Of a stretch of DNA of 64,000 nt, positions 29,181-39,861 are shown one piece after another (positions within the stretch are counted from its first letter, which is position 1; every line of letters starts with the position of its first letter). Where the stretch lies: contig NZ_LNQV01000014.1 in assembly GCF_001515305.1 (NCBI RefSeq), positions 35,242 to 99,241 on the forward strand. The letters are read 5' to 3'. The stretch is from Aquitalea pelogenes (GTDB taxonomy: Bacteria; Pseudomonadota; Gammaproteobacteria; Burkholderiales; Chromobacteriaceae). The notes below the pieces were generated by a model, which worked only from the letters and a program-made list of their open reading frames with translations, did no database searches and was not told where the DNA came from. A program made the position numbers and the translations under genes.

Positions 29181-29215
29181 CCCACTTTTACCCACTTCAC
29201 CCCACTTTCCGCCAC
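29181..29215 (-). promoter_or_regulatory. MraZ operator: 10-bp-spaced GTGGG boxes
   Basis: On the minus strand GTGGG occurs at 29201-29205, 29191-29195 and 29181-29185, with a fourth imperfect box GTGGC at 29211-29215. The spacing is exactly 10 bp, one helical turn, as expected for the MraZ ring. The fourth box overlaps the -10 element of the promoter, so binding should block polymerase: negative autoregulation, as shown for MraZ in E. coli. Confidence 0.85.
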
Positions 29216-29242
29216 TATAAGAAAGAACTGCACTACGGTCAA
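29214..29242 (-). promoter_or_regulatory. Sigma70 promoter of the division cluster (Pmra)
   Basis: Minus strand: -35 TTGACC (29237-29242), 17-bp spacer, -10 TATAGT (29214-29219). This is the best sigma70 match seen in the window. Initiation would fall near 29207, inside the MraZ boxes, about 65 bases before the mraZ ATG. Confidence 0.8.
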
Positions 29243-29452
29243 CATCACTTGGTGCTAATTCACCTTTTGCGACAATGACTTAGCGGCACGGTGAAAATGT
29301 GCTTTCCGTGTCAAATCAGTGAGTTAATAAGCACTGTCAAAGTGAGCTATGAACTGGAATGGTGCAGGAAGGCAACACAATGATTTTTAATGACAAGAAC
29401 ATCAGACAGCGTGCGATGATTGCGCAGCACCTGAAAGAAATACTTGAAAAAG
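29243..29452. other. Spacer between Pmra and the gatB terminator
   Basis: About 210 bases, richer in A+T than the surroundings. A plus-strand frame begins at an ATG at 29380 with AGGAAGG about 7 bases upstream (MIFNDKNIRQRAMIAQHLKE and on). From about its 28th codon it runs through the gatB terminator hairpin, and from 29514 antisense to gatB, ending at 29589. The ribosome site is suggestive but the protein is not recognisable, so I do not call it a gene. Confidence 0.4.
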
Positions 29453-29489
29453 AAAAAACGGAACAGCATGCACTGTACATGCCGTTCCG
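29453..29489 (-). terminator. Rho-independent terminator after gatB
   Basis: A 12-bp stem (29459-29470 with 29478-29489, one G-U pair on the transcript, 7-nt loop) is followed on the minus strand by six T and then a pyrimidine-rich stretch. It lies 25 bases past the gatB stop. Confidence 0.88.
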
Positions 29490-29513
29490 CTTGCTGAAGC
29501 TCAAAGGCCCGGA

Positions 29514-30941
29514 TCAGGCCAGTTTCTGCTTCAGGATTTCCTGCACCTGGGCCGGGTTGGCCTTGCCCTTGGAAGCTTTCATCACCTGACCGGCCAAGGC
29601 ATTCAGTGCCTTTTCCTTGCCGGCGCGGAATTCCTCCACCGCCTTGGGGTTGGCGGCAATGGCTTCTTCCACCATTTTCTCGATGGCACCCACGTCAGAC
29701 ACCTGCTTGAGGCCATCACGCTCAATGATGGCATCGGCAGACAGATCGCTATCCCACAAGGCATCGAACACTTGCTTGGCCAGCTTGCTGGACAGGGTGT
29801 TGTCGGCAATGCGCTGGATCAGGCCGGTCAGGCGTTCGGCCGAGATCGGGCAATCGCCAATATCCTTGCCTTCGCGGTTCAGGCGGGCGGCGATTTCACC
29901 ATTCACCCAGTTGGCGGCCAGCTTGCCCTGACCGGAGGCCTGGGCAACGGCTTCGAAATATTCTGCCGTGGCGCGGCTGCCGGTCAGCAGGGCCGCGTCG
30001 TAGGCTGATACGCCGAAGGCTTCGACAAAGCGGGCCTTCATGGCGCTGGGCAGTTCCGGCATTTCGCTGCGGATGCGGGCGATCTGCTCATCGCTGATGC
30101 GTACCGGCAGCAAGTCCGGATCGGGGAAGTAGCGGTAGTCGTGGGCGTCTTCCTTGCTACGCATCATGCGTGTTTCGCCGCTGTCCGGGTCGAACAGCAC
30201 GGTTGCCTGTTCCACGCGGCCGCCATCTTCCAGGGTGTCGATCTGCCACTGGATTTCATACTTGATGGCCTGCTCCAGGAAGCGGAAGGAGTTCAGGTTC
30301 TTGATTTCGCGGCGGGTACCGAATTCCTGCTGACCGAACGGGCGCACCGAAACGTTGGCATCCACACGGAAGCTGCCTTCCTGCATGTTGCCGTCGCAAA
30401 TGCCCAGCCACATCACCAGACTGTGCAGGGCGCGGGCATAGGCCACGGCTTCTTCCGGCGAGCGCATGTCCGGCTCGGACACCACTTCCAGGAGCGGGGT
30501 GCCGGCGCGGTTGAGGTCGATGCCGGTCATGCCGCTGAAGTCTTCATGCAGCGATTTGCCGGCATCTTCTTCCATGTGGGCACGGGTCAGTTTGACCAGT
30601 TTTTCTTCCTCGCCCACCAGAATCGGCAATACGCCGCCTTCGACGATAGGCAGCTCCATCTGGCTGATCTGGTAGCCCTTGGGCAGGTCGGGGTAGAAGT
30701 AGTTTTTGCGCGCAAATACGTTCTTCTGGTTGATCTTGGAACCCAGCGCCAGACCAAGGCGGATGGCTTTTTCCACCACGGCCTTGTTCATCACCGGCAG
30801 CACGCCGGGAAAGGCCAGTTCCACGGCCGAGGCCTGGGTGTTCGGCTCGGCACCAAAGGCGGTGCTGGTGCCGGAAAAAATCTTGGTAGCGGTGTTGAGC
30901 TGCACATGCACCTCAAGACCGATGACGACTTCCCATTTCAT
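29514..30941 (-). CDS. gatB: Asp-tRNA(Asn)/Glu-tRNA(Gln) amidotransferase subunit B
   Basis: Subunit of GatCAB, which converts misacylated Glu-tRNA(Gln) and Asp-tRNA(Asn) to the correct forms. 475 residues starting [15 protein letters not shown], with [14 protein letters not shown], the kinase-like domain motif [17 protein letters not shown] and the C-terminal YqeY-like tail ([20 protein letters not shown]). Follows gatA by 64 bases and ends the operon at a terminator. Confidence 0.97.
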   Translation of the reverse strand: MKWEVVIGLEVHVQLNTATKIFSGTSTAFGAEPNTQASAVELAFPGVLPVMNKAVVEKAIRLGLALGSKINQKNVFARKNYFYPDLPKGYQISQMELPIVEGGVLPILVGEEEKLVKLTRAHMEEDAGKSLHEDFSGMTGIDLNRAGTPLLEVVSEPDMRSPEEAVAYARALHSLVMWLGICDGNMQEGSFRVDANVSVRPFGQQEFGTRREIKNLNSFRFLEQAIKYEIQWQIDTLEDGGRVEQATVLFDPDSGETRMMRSKEDAHDYRYFPDPDLLPVRISDEQIARIRSEMPELPSAMKARFVEAFGVSAYDAALLTGSRATAEYFEAVAQASGQGKLAANWVNGEIAARLNREGKDIGDCPISAERLTGLIQRIADNTLSSKLAKQVFDALWDSDLSADAIIERDGLKQVSDVGAIEKMVEEAIAANPKAVEEFRAGKEKALNALAGQVMKASKGKANPAQVQEILKQKLA

Positions 30942-31005
30942 CGCGGAGAAATCCTTTTGCTATGCCGACAGGGGCGGACGCTGCGCCGCCCCGCTACGGT
31001 CTTGA

Positions 31006-32457
31006 TTACAGGGCGGGAGCGCGGGTGTGCCAGTCGGTAGCCAACTGGAACTGATGCGCCACATTCAGCATTTTTGCTTCGCCAAAATAATTGCCGATGA
31101 TCTGCAAACCCACCGGACGGCCCTGACGGTCGAAACCGGCCGGCACGCTCATGCCGGGCAGGCCGGCCAGGTTGACCGACAGGGTGTAGATGTCGGACAG
31201 GTACATCTGTACCGGATCGCCGGATTTCTCGCCGATATTGAAGGCGGCAGTCGGTGCCACCGGCCCCAGGATCACGTCACACTGTGCAAATGCGGCGGTG
31301 AAGTCGTTGGCAATCAAGCGGCGGATTTTCTGCGCCTTCAGGTAGTAAGCATCGTAATAGCCGTGCGACAGCACATAGCTGCCCACCAGAATGCGGCGCT
31401 TGACCTCGGCGCCGAAACCTTCGGCGCGGGTCTTCTCATACATGTCCACCAGATCTTTGTAATCCGCCGCACGGTGGCCGTAACGCACGCCATCGTAACG
31501 CGACAGGTTGGTGGAGGCCTCGGCCGGGGCAATCACGTAGTAGGCCGGGATGGACAGCTCGGTATTGGGCAGGCTGATGTCCACCACCTGTGCGCCCTGC
31601 TTTTTCAGCTCGGCCACGGCGTCTTCAATCACCTTGGCCACGTCGCCATCCAGGCCGTCGGCAAAGTACTCGCGCGGCAGACCCACGCGCAAACCGGCCA
31701 GCGGCTGGTTCAGGTCGCGGGTGTAGTCTTCGCGGGCACGTTCCAGACTGGTGGAGTCACGCTCGTCGAAACCGGCCATCACGTTCAGCATCAGCGCGCA
31801 GTCTTCGGCGGTCTGGGCAATCGGGCCGCCCTGATCCAGCGAGGAGGCATAAGCCACCATGCCGTAGCGCGATACCACACCATAAGTGGGCTTGATGCCG
31901 GTGACGCCACAGTGGCTGGCTGGCTGGCGGATGGAACCGCCGGTGTCGGTGGCGGTGGCCACCGGCGTCAGGCGTGCAGCAACAGCAGCGGCGGAACCAC
32001 CGGACGAGCCGCCAGGAATGGCTTTCAGGTCCCACGGGTTTTTCACGGCACCGTAGTAGCTGTTTTCATTGGACGAGCCCATGGCGAATTCGTCCATATT
32101 GGCGCGGCCCAGCGTCACCAGGCCAGCGGCATTGCACTGTTCCACCACATGCGCGCTGTAGGGCGAGATGAAGTTGTCCAGCATTCGGGAGCCACAGCTG
32201 GTTTTCCAGCCCTGCTGGCAGAAGATGTCCTTGTGGACCATGGGCACACCGGTGAGCAGGCCGGCATTGCCAGCCGCACGGGCAGCGTCGGCTGCCGCGG
32301 CATCGGCCAGGGTGCGGGCGCGGTCCACGGTGATGAAGGCGTTCAGCTGCGGGTTCAGCGCCTCGATGCGGTCCAGGTATTGCGTGGCCAATTCCACGCT
32401 CGACACCGCACCCGCCGCCAGTTGTTGCGACAGTTGCTTGAGGGTGGCGTTCGTCAT
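31006..32457 (-). CDS. gatA: Asp-tRNA(Asn)/Glu-tRNA(Gln) amidotransferase subunit A
   Basis: Amidase subunit that releases ammonia from glutamine for GatB. The start is the ATG at 32457 ([16 protein letters not shown]), 483 residues; the frame extends 15 codons upstream without support. Amidase-signature catalytic triad visible: Lys in [11 protein letters not shown] and the Ser-cis-Ser in [14 protein letters not shown] with its GGSIRQPAS serine. Lies 126 bases after gatC. Confidence 0.97.
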   Translation of the reverse strand: MTNATLKQLSQQLAAGAVSSVELATQYLDRIEALNPQLNAFITVDRARTLADAAAADAARAAGNAGLLTGVPMVHKDIFCQQGWKTSCGSRMLDNFISPYSAHVVEQCNAAGLVTLGRANMDEFAMGSSNENSYYGAVKNPWDLKAIPGGSSGGSAAAVAARLTPVATATDTGGSIRQPASHCGVTGIKPTYGVVSRYGMVAYASSLDQGGPIAQTAEDCALMLNVMAGFDERDSTSLERAREDYTRDLNQPLAGLRVGLPREYFADGLDGDVAKVIEDAVAELKKQGAQVVDISLPNTELSIPAYYVIAPAEASTNLSRYDGVRYGHRAADYKDLVDMYEKTRAEGFGAEVKRRILVGSYVLSHGYYDAYYLKAQKIRRLIANDFTAAFAQCDVILGPVAPTAAFNIGEKSGDPVQMYLSDIYTLSVNLAGLPGMSVPAGFDRQGRPVGLQIIGNYFGEAKMLNVAHQFQLATDWHTRAPAL

Positions 32458-32583
32458 TTTGTCTTGATATCCGGTTAAGCTGGGATCAGTGAGCAGAAGC
32501 ACCCGGCCTGCAGGACGGGTTTCGCACTTCGGAAAAAAGCGATTCCCAGGCGGGAACCATCCGAACAGCGATTGCTCTGAAAC

Positions 32584-32871
32584 TCACTCGATTACCTTGG
32601 GAACGAGGAACAAACCCTTTTCCACCTGCGGGGCAATGGCCTGAAAAGCCTCCCGCTGATTGGTCTGGGTCACGATGTCTTCACGCAGGCGCAGGCTGAC
32701 ATCCTGCGGATGCGCCATCGGTTCGATGCCATCGGTGTTGACGGCCTGCATCTTCTCGATCAGGCCAAAAATATTGTTAAGCTGGTTGCCAACCGCGACG
32801 ATTTCTTCGTCGCTTACGTTGATGCGGGCAAGCTTGGCAATCCGCGCGACATCCTGGTGCGTCAGAGACAT
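32584..32871 (-). CDS. gatC: Asp-tRNA(Asn)/Glu-tRNA(Gln) amidotransferase subunit C
   Basis: Small stabilising subunit of GatCAB. 95 residues with the family pattern [17 protein letters not shown] at the N-terminus, [24 protein letters not shown] in the middle and LRLREDIV. First gene of gatCAB, divergent from mreB across a 296-base spacer that must hold both promoters. Confidence 0.96.
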   Translation of the reverse strand: MSLTHQDVARIAKLARINVSDEEIVAVGNQLNNIFGLIEKMQAVNTDGIEPMAHPQDVSLRLREDIVTQTNQREAFQAIAPQVEKGLFLVPKVIE

Positions 32872-32977
32872 GGCGTCCTCGTTAAAACCTTTAATATTTC
32901 AAGCTTTATAGGGTATCATAAGGGGTTTGATTCTCCCAAGATCGACATCACACATCGCAGCAGGAAAAACGCAGCTG

Positions 32978-33010
32978 ACAACAGGGTTTTCTGTCTGTCA
33001 TGCCTGTTGT
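32978..33010 (+). promoter_or_regulatory. Inverted repeat in the mreB upstream region
   Basis: ACAACAGG (32978-32985) and CCTGTTGT (33003-33010) form a perfect 8-bp dyad with a 17-nt spacer, about 160 bases before mreB in the gatC-mreB divergent region. It could be an operator or a leader hairpin. No T-run follows. Function unassigned. Confidence 0.35.
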
Positions 33011-33143
33011 TCATTTCCGTGCTGCAATGCAACAATGATGTCCCCGGAATGCCGCCGTCCGCTGCCTCAGGCCTGCGCCGCGACGGGCCCGGGAAGCCAA
33101 GCCCATGCTAAGAATTTGCCGGACGCGCATCGCGCCCGACTGA

Positions 33144-34211
<1,068 letters not shown>

Positions 34212-34264
34212 TTGTTGCCTAAACGGAGTTGCTGCCGCCCCGTCAAGGGGTGGCATACCGCCTG

Positions 34265-35170
34265 ATGGACTTCGCCAACACCCCCAGCTTTTTCCGCTCC
34301 GGGCCCAAGCCCGGCACGCGCCTGTTCCTGTGCGCGCTGGCCTCCATCGCGCTTCTGGTGGGCGACAGCCGTTACGGACTGATGGAGCAGGCCCGCGATG
34401 GCATGTCCCTGGTGCTCTATCCCTTGCAGCGGGTGGTGAACATGCCGCTGGGCATGGTGCGCCATTTCGGTGACTACTTCACCGTCCAGGCCGATCTCAA
34501 AAACGAAAACGACCAGCTGCGTACCCGCCAGCTGGAAATGTCCGCCCGGCTGGCCAGGCTGGAAACGGTGGAGCGGGAGCTGAACGAGTTGCGTCAGCTC
34601 AACAGCATCAAGGCCACGCGCACCGATGCACCGCAGCTGGCCGAGACCTTGTACACCGGCCGCGACCCCTTCTCTTACAAGATCATCATCGACAAGGGTG
34701 CCGATGCCAATTTGCAACCGGGACAACCGGTGGTGGATGCACGGGGCCTGCTGGGCCAGATTACCCGCGTACAGCCGCTGACAGCGGAAGTCACGCTGAT
34801 CATCGACAAGAACCAGATGGTGCCGGTGATGATTGCCCGTACCGGCGAGCGTGCCATCCTGTACGGTTATGGCGGCGGCGTGGAAATCCGCTACCTGCCC
34901 TTGCATGCCGACGTGCGTGAAGGCGACAGCATTGTCACTTCCGGCATTGACGGCCTGTATCAGGAAGGAACGCCGGTGGCGCGGGTCAGCAAGGTAGAAC
35001 GCAATGCCGGCGCGGCATTCAGCCGTATCACCACCGAGCCGCTGGCCGGGGTGCAGCAAACCCGCTATGTGCTGGTATTGCAGCAAAAGGGCCAGACACC
35101 GCCACGCCCGGCCGAACCGGTCGTGCCTGTGAAAAAGACCAAGGGCAAGAAGCCCGCCGATTCGGAGTAA
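34265..35170 (+). CDS. mreC: Rod shape-determining protein MreC
   Basis: Periplasmic scaffold of the elongasome. The start is the ATG at 34265 (MDFANTPSFF), 301 residues. One membrane helix (LFLCALASIALLVGD), a coiled coil (LKNENDQLRTRQLEMSARLA) and two beta domains (PFSYKIIIDKGADANLQPGQPVV, GDSIVTSGIDGLYQEGTPVA). The lysine-rich proline tail (PVVPVKKTKGKKPADSE) is variable in the family. Fifty-three bases after mreB; no strong ribosome site. Confidence 0.95.
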   Translation: MDFANTPSFFRSGPKPGTRLFLCALASIALLVGDSRYGLMEQARDGMSLVLYPLQRVVNMPLGMVRHFGDYFTVQADLKNENDQLRTRQLEMSARLARLETVERELNELRQLNSIKATRTDAPQLAETLYTGRDPFSYKIIIDKGADANLQPGQPVVDARGLLGQITRVQPLTAEVTLIIDKNQMVPVMIARTGERAILYGYGGGVEIRYLPLHADVREGDSIVTSGIDGLYQEGTPVARVSKVERNAGAAFSRITTEPLAGVQQTRYVLVLQQKGQTPPRPAEPVVPVKKTKGKKPADSE

Positions 35171-35172
35171 GC

Positions 35173-35676
35173 ATGTCGTTCGACCGCCCCAAGGAATTGC
35201 TCAAGCCGGTCAAGCGCCGCTTCATTTTCATGACCTTTCTGCTGGCAGTGCTGGTGGAAATGGTGCCGCTGCCGCATGGCTCCACCCGCTGGCTGCCGGA
35301 CTTCATCAGCCTGGTGCTGCTGTACTGGGTGATCAACCAGCCGCGCCGGGTGAATGTGGGCATTGCCTTCCTGATGGGGCTGGTGGCCGACATTGCCACC
35401 GCCGGCATGCTGGGCCAGCACGCGCTGGCCTATTCGGTCACCGCCTATCTGGCACTGAGCCGTCAACGCCAGCTGATCATGTTCAACCTTGGCCAGCAGG
35501 CCTTGAGCGTGCTGGCGCTGATGCTGTGCAACCAGAGCATCATGGTGGTGGCGCGCATGCTGACCGGCTCGGCCTTTGTCGGCTGGAGCTACTTCCTGCC
35601 GCCGCTGATCGGTGCCCTGTTGTGGCCGCTGCTGACCAAGCTGCTGCTGTTGCCCTACCGTCATCACTCGGTGTAA
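35173..35676 (+). CDS. mreD: Rod shape-determining protein MreD
   Basis: Small polytopic membrane protein (167 residues, about five to six helices) that works with MreC. The N-terminus PVKRRFIFMTFLLAVLVEMV, followed by WLPDFISLVLLYWVI and FLMGLVADIATAGMLGQHAL, is characteristic of MreD. GGAG stands 5 bases before the ATG, 2 bases after the mreC stop. Confidence 0.94.
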   Translation: MSFDRPKELLKPVKRRFIFMTFLLAVLVEMVPLPHGSTRWLPDFISLVLLYWVINQPRRVNVGIAFLMGLVADIATAGMLGQHALAYSVTAYLALSRQRQLIMFNLGQQALSVLALMLCNQSIMVVARMLTGSAFVGWSYFLPPLIGALLWPLLTKLLLLPYRHHSV

Positions 35677-35679
35677 GTC

Positions 35680-37620
35680 GTGCGCCCTACCCGCTTCAAG
35701 AACCCGCAGGCTGAAGATGGCCAGTTCCAGCTTCGGCTGATTGTGGCTTATGTCTTCATGCTGCTGATGTTCTGCCTGCTGATTGCCCGTTTTGTCTGGC
35801 TGCAGGTCTACCAGTACGAGCACTTTTCCACGCTGGCGCAGAACAACCGCATTTCGCTGCTGCCCATCCTGCCCAACCGCGGCCTGATCATGGACCGCAA
35901 CGGCGTCATCCTGGCGCAGAACTATTCGGCTTACACGCTGGAGCTGGTGCCCAGCAAGATGCCGGACATGAATGCCACTATTGCCGAACTGGCCAAGCTG
36001 GTGAACATCACCCCGCGTGACGAAAAGCTGTTCAAGAAGCTGCTGGGCGAATCCAAGGATTTCGAATCCATCCCGCTCAAGGTCAAGCTGACCGAGGAAG
36101 AAGCCGCCCGCGTGGCTGCCAATGCCTGGCGCTTTCCCGGCGTACAGGTGAAGGCACGGCTGTTCCGCGACTACCCGTACAAGGAACTCACCAGCCATGT
36201 GCTGGGCTATATCGGCCGCATCAACCAGAAAGACCAGGAGCGGCTGGACGATGAAGACAAGAGCACCAATTACAAGGGCACCAATTACATCGGCAAGACC
36301 GGCCTGGAAGCGGTGTACGAGGATGATCTGCACGGTCAGGTGGGCTTTGAAGAAGTGGAAACCGACTCCGGTGGCCGCGCCATCCGCAGCCTGCGCCGCA
36401 CGCCGCCGGTCAACGGCAACAACCTGAAGCTGGCGCTGGACATCCGCCTGCAGGAAGTTGCCGACAAGCTGTTCGGCAACCGTCGTGGCGCGCTGGTGGC
36501 CATCGACCCGCAAACCGGCGGTGTGCTGGCCTTCCTGTCCAAGCCGGGTTTCGATCCCAATCTGTTCATCGACGGCATCGACAGCCAAAGCTGGGCGGCG
36601 CTGAACAACGACTGGCAAAAGCCGATGATCAACCGTGCGCTGCGCGGTACCTATCCGCCCGGCTCCACCTTCAAGCCCTTCATGGCCATGGCGGCGCTGG
36701 AAACCCACTCCATCGGCATGCATGATGTACGTCCGGCACCGGCCTTCTTCACCCTGCCCGGCTCCAGCCACCAGTTCCGCGACAGTAACAAGAACGGCAA
36801 TGGCTCGGCCAACCTGGCCAAGGCCATCCAGGTGTCCAGTGATACCTTCTTCTACAAGCTGGCCTGGGACATGGGCATCGACAAGATTGCACCCACCGTC
36901 GGCCAGTTCGGCCTTGGCCGTCCCACCGGCATCGACCTGGACGGCGAAGCCAGTGGCGTACTGCCTACCAAGGAATGGAAAGCCAAGCGCTTTGCCCGCT
37001 ACAAGGAAGAATTCCGCCGCTGGTACCCGGCCGACGTGGTAAGTATCGGCATCGGCCAGGGCTTCAACTCCTACACCCCGCTGCAAATGGCGAACGGCAT
37101 CGCTACGCTGGCCAATGACGGCGTGGCCTACAAGCCCCACCTGGTACAGGAAGTGGTGGATGCGCGCAGCGGCAAGAGCCGGCTGATTGCCGCCAAGCCC
37201 GACCATGTACTGCCCTTCAAGCAGGAAAATTTCGAGTACGTGAAAGCCGCCATGCAGTCGGTGCTCAAGCCCGGCGGCACCGCCTGGCGGCTGGGTGTGG
37301 GCCTGCCCTATACCATGGCCGGCAAAACCGGTACCGCCCAGGTGGTGGCCATCAAGCAGGGTGCCAAGTACAACGCCTCTGCCCTGGCCGAGCAATATCG
37401 CGACCATTCCTGGTTTGTCGCCTTTGCCCCGGTGGAAAAACCACGCATTGCCGTGGCCATCATCGTGGAAAACGCGGGCTTTGGTGCCGCTGCTGCCGCG
37501 CCGATTGCCCGCGGCCTGTTCGACTACTACATCACCGGCAAGGTGCCGGGTTCCATTAGCGGGGACCTGAAAACCGTGCCCATGGATACTGCCGATGACG
37601 CTGCAGCCGCATCTGATTAA
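35680..37620 (+). CDS. mrdA: Elongasome transpeptidase PBP2 (MrdA)
   Basis: Class B penicillin-binding protein cross-linking lateral wall peptidoglycan with RodA. 646 residues: N-terminal membrane helix (LIVAYVFMLLMFCLLIARFVW), pedestal domain (LPNRGLIMDRNGVILAQNYS), transpeptidase with STFK (PPGSTFKPF), SSD (VSSDTFFYK) and KTGT (AGKTGTAQVV). It starts with GTG 3 bases after mreD and overlaps rodA by 26 bases. Confidence 0.96.
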   Translation: MRPTRFKNPQAEDGQFQLRLIVAYVFMLLMFCLLIARFVWLQVYQYEHFSTLAQNNRISLLPILPNRGLIMDRNGVILAQNYSAYTLELVPSKMPDMNATIAELAKLVNITPRDEKLFKKLLGESKDFESIPLKVKLTEEEAARVAANAWRFPGVQVKARLFRDYPYKELTSHVLGYIGRINQKDQERLDDEDKSTNYKGTNYIGKTGLEAVYEDDLHGQVGFEEVETDSGGRAIRSLRRTPPVNGNNLKLALDIRLQEVADKLFGNRRGALVAIDPQTGGVLAFLSKPGFDPNLFIDGIDSQSWAALNNDWQKPMINRALRGTYPPGSTFKPFMAMAALETHSIGMHDVRPAPAFFTLPGSSHQFRDSNKNGNGSANLAKAIQVSSDTFFYKLAWDMGIDKIAPTVGQFGLGRPTGIDLDGEASGVLPTKEWKAKRFARYKEEFRRWYPADVVSIGIGQGFNSYTPLQMANGIATLANDGVAYKPHLVQEVVDARSGKSRLIAAKPDHVLPFKQENFEYVKAAMQSVLKPGGTAWRLGVGLPYTMAGKTGTAQVVAIKQGAKYNASALAEQYRDHSWFVAFAPVEKPRIAVAIIVENAGFGAAAAAPIARGLFDYYITGKVPGSISGDLKTVPMDTADDAAAASD

Positions 37621-38695
37621 ACGCCTGTGGCTGGCCATCAAGGCCCCGCTGGATGGCCCGCTGATGATCATTCTGGGCCTGATCTTCGCCCTGAGCCTGG
37701 TGGTGCTGTATTCGGCCAACAACCAGGGCCTGGACAAGATCGACAACAAGCTGGTCTACACCCTGCTGTCACTCACCATCATGTGGCTGCTGGCACGCAG
37801 CCGGCCGCAAAGCATCATGAACTTTGCCCCGCCCATTTACGGCATCGGGGTGGTATTGCTGCTGGCCGTGCATTTCAAGGGCGTGACGGTGAACGGTTCC
37901 ACCCGCTGGCTGGAGCTGGGCATCACCCGTATCCAGCCGTCGGAAATCATGAAGATTGCCCTGCCGATGATGCTGGCCTGGTTCTTCCAGAAATACGAAC
38001 TGTCGATGCGCTGGTGGCATTATCTGGTGGCAGCGGTGATGATCGCCATTCCCTGCGCGCTGGTGCTGAAGCAGCCCGACCTTGGCACCACCATGCTGAT
38101 TGCGGCATCCGGCTTTTTCGTGCTGTTCTTTGTCGGCCTGCCGTGGAAGGTGATTCTGGGCGGGATGATTGCCGCCGGGGCCAGCATGCCGGTGGTGTGG
38201 AACATGCTGCATGACTACCAGCGCCGCCGGGTGATGACCATGATAGACCCGATGGAAGACCCGCTGGGCGCGGGTTATCACATCATCCAGTCCATGATTG
38301 CCATCGGTTCCGGCGGTCCCTGGGGCAAGGGCTGGCTCAATGGCACACAGACCCATCTGGACTACATTCCGGAACGCACCACCGACTTCATCTTTGCCGT
38401 GTATTCCGAGGAATTCGGCCTGGTGGGCAATATCGTGCTGGTGATTCTTTATACCCTGGTGCTCAGCCGCGCCATGATGATCACCGCCGGGGCGCAAACC
38501 CTGTACGGCCGCGCCATGGCCGGGGCCATCACCCTGTCCTTCTTTGTCTATGCCTTTGTCAACATGGGCATGGTGGCGGGTATCCTGCCGGTGGTGGGCG
38601 TGCCGCTGCCCTTTGTTTCCTATGGCGGCACCGCCACCGTCACCCTGTTTGTCGGCATGGGCATGCTGATGAGCATAGGCAACGCCCGGCGTTAA
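37595..38695 (+). CDS. rodA: Elongasome SEDS glycosyltransferase RodA
   Basis: SEDS polymerase of lateral wall glycan strands, partner of MrdA. 366 residues, about ten helices, with NGSTRWLELGITRIQPSEIMK, KQPDLGTTMLIA, the periplasmic-loop aspartate region (YIPERTTDFIFAVYSEEFG) and VGVPLPFVSYGGTATV. The ATG at 37595 lies inside mrdA. A 132-base convergent spacer to azlD has short hairpins but no T-run. Confidence 0.96.
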   Translation: MTLQPHLIKRLWLAIKAPLDGPLMIILGLIFALSLVVLYSANNQGLDKIDNKLVYTLLSLTIMWLLARSRPQSIMNFAPPIYGIGVVLLLAVHFKGVTVNGSTRWLELGITRIQPSEIMKIALPMMLAWFFQKYELSMRWWHYLVAAVMIAIPCALVLKQPDLGTTMLIAASGFFVLFFVGLPWKVILGGMIAAGASMPVVWNMLHDYQRRRVMTMIDPMEDPLGAGYHIIQSMIAIGSGGPWGKGWLNGTQTHLDYIPERTTDFIFAVYSEEFGLVGNIVLVILYTLVLSRAMMITAGAQTLYGRAMAGAITLSFFVYAFVNMGMVAGILPVVGVPLPFVSYGGTATVTLFVGMGMLMSIGNARR

Positions 38696-38827
38696 GCGGT
38701 CGTCAGACCGTCCACACCGGTCTGGCCATCACACGTTACCTGACGCTACTGACCAAACCGCGTGGACCATCCGCGCCAAGGCGCACCGATGCAGACTGTG
38801 CGGCTAGCGAGGCTATGTCCGCCGGTC

Positions 38828-39148
38828 TTACAGCCCCAGCCCCCAGCGCCACACCCCGTACACCACAAAGCTGATCACAATCGCCAGCAGGGTCTTGCCG
38901 CTTTTCCATGCGACCAGTGCCGCCACGATGATGCCGGGCAAATAAGCATTGTGCAGGCTGATGTCCACCGTGCCGGCCGGTGCCAGCGCCATCGGCACCA
39001 CCAGCGCCGACAATACGGCGGCCGGCACATAATGCAGCGCACGGTTCAGCCAGTCGGGAAATGCCAGTCGCTGGCCGAACACCAGAAAACTGGCACGAAT
39101 CAATACAGTCAGCAGCATCATGCCGCCAATGGCAAGCCAGTGATTCAT
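38828..39148 (-). CDS. azlD: AzlD-family branched-chain amino acid export subunit
   Basis: Small membrane partner of AzlC. 106 residues from ATG 39148, four hydrophobic segments (IGGMMLLTVLIRASFLVFG, VPAAVLSALVVPMALA, AYLPGIIVAALVAW, TLLAIVISFVVYGVWRW). The ATG overlaps the azlC stop by 4 bases, so AzlC and AzlD are translationally coupled. Family (LIV-E) exports branched-chain amino acids; the substrate here is inferred. Confidence 0.88.
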   Translation of the reverse strand: MNHWLAIGGMMLLTVLIRASFLVFGQRLAFPDWLNRALHYVPAAVLSALVVPMALAPAGTVDISLHNAYLPGIIVAALVAWKSGKTLLAIVISFVVYGVWRWGLGL

Positions 39149-39861
39149 GCTGTCTGCTCCTTGCCCTTGTGCCACTGCTCCAGCAGCAGGCCGGTGGCCA
39201 CGCCCACCACGGCTGCCAGCATCAGGTCCAGCTTGTAGGGCAGGCCGCGTGCCAGCATGGCCACGGCACTGGCGGCCAGTGCCGCACCCAGTGCCGGGCG
39301 GCGTTTGAGCTGCGGTGCCACGATGGCGGCAAAGGTGGCCCCCATGGCAAAGTCCAGCCCCAGATTTGCCAGGCCGGGCAAGGACTGCCCCAGGCTCACC
39401 CCCACCATGGTCCAGAACAACCAGTTGCCATACATGGCGAGAGACGACGCCAGCCAGTACCACTGGCCGCCATCCGTGCCCTTGGTGCGAAAGCGGTGCT
39501 CCACCACGGCAAAGGTTTCATCGGTCAGCCAGAATGCCAGCGGCCAGCGCCAGCGCAGCGGCCAGTCGCGGGCGTAAGGCAGCAAGGTGGCGCTGTACAG
39601 CGCATGGCGCAGGTTTACGACAAAGGTGGTGAGCCACAACACCGGCAAGGCAGTGCCGGCACCGATCAGGCTGACGCCGATGAACTGGGAAGAACCGGCA
39701 AACACCAGCACCGACATGCCAAGCGCAGTGGCCGGGGACAAGCCGGCCGCAATGGCTAGCGTGCCGAAGATCACCCCGAACGGGGCTGCCCCCACCAGCA
39801 TGGGCACGGTATCACGCGCACCCTCCAGCAGCAGCGTGCGACGCTTGAGGGCATGCGTCAT
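39145..39861 (-). CDS. azlC: AzlC-family branched-chain amino acid exporter
   Basis: Large subunit of the AzlCD exporter. 238 residues from ATG 39861, with GGAGG 5 bases upstream. Family motifs: GAAPFGVIFGTLAIAAGLSP, LVFAGSSQFIGVSLIGAG, NLRHALYSATLLPY and FWLTDETFAV. About seven helices. Start overlaps the GFA gene stop by 4 bases and the gene end overlaps azlD. Confidence 0.9.
   Translation of the reverse strand: MTHALKRRTLLLEGARDTVPMLVGAAPFGVIFGTLAIAAGLSPATALGMSVLVFAGSSQFIGVSLIGAGTALPVLWLTTFVVNLRHALYSATLLPYARDWPLRWRWPLAFWLTDETFAVVEHRFRTKGTDGGQWYWLASSLAMYGNWLFWTMVGVSLGQSLPGLANLGLDFAMGATFAAIVAPQLKRRPALGAALAASAVAMLARGLPYKLDLMLAAVVGVATGLLLEQWHKGKEQTA

Noticed and set aside
35065..37749. 894-residue minus-strand open frame
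   Set aside because: Antisense of mrdA and flanks; composition is that of a shadow frame.
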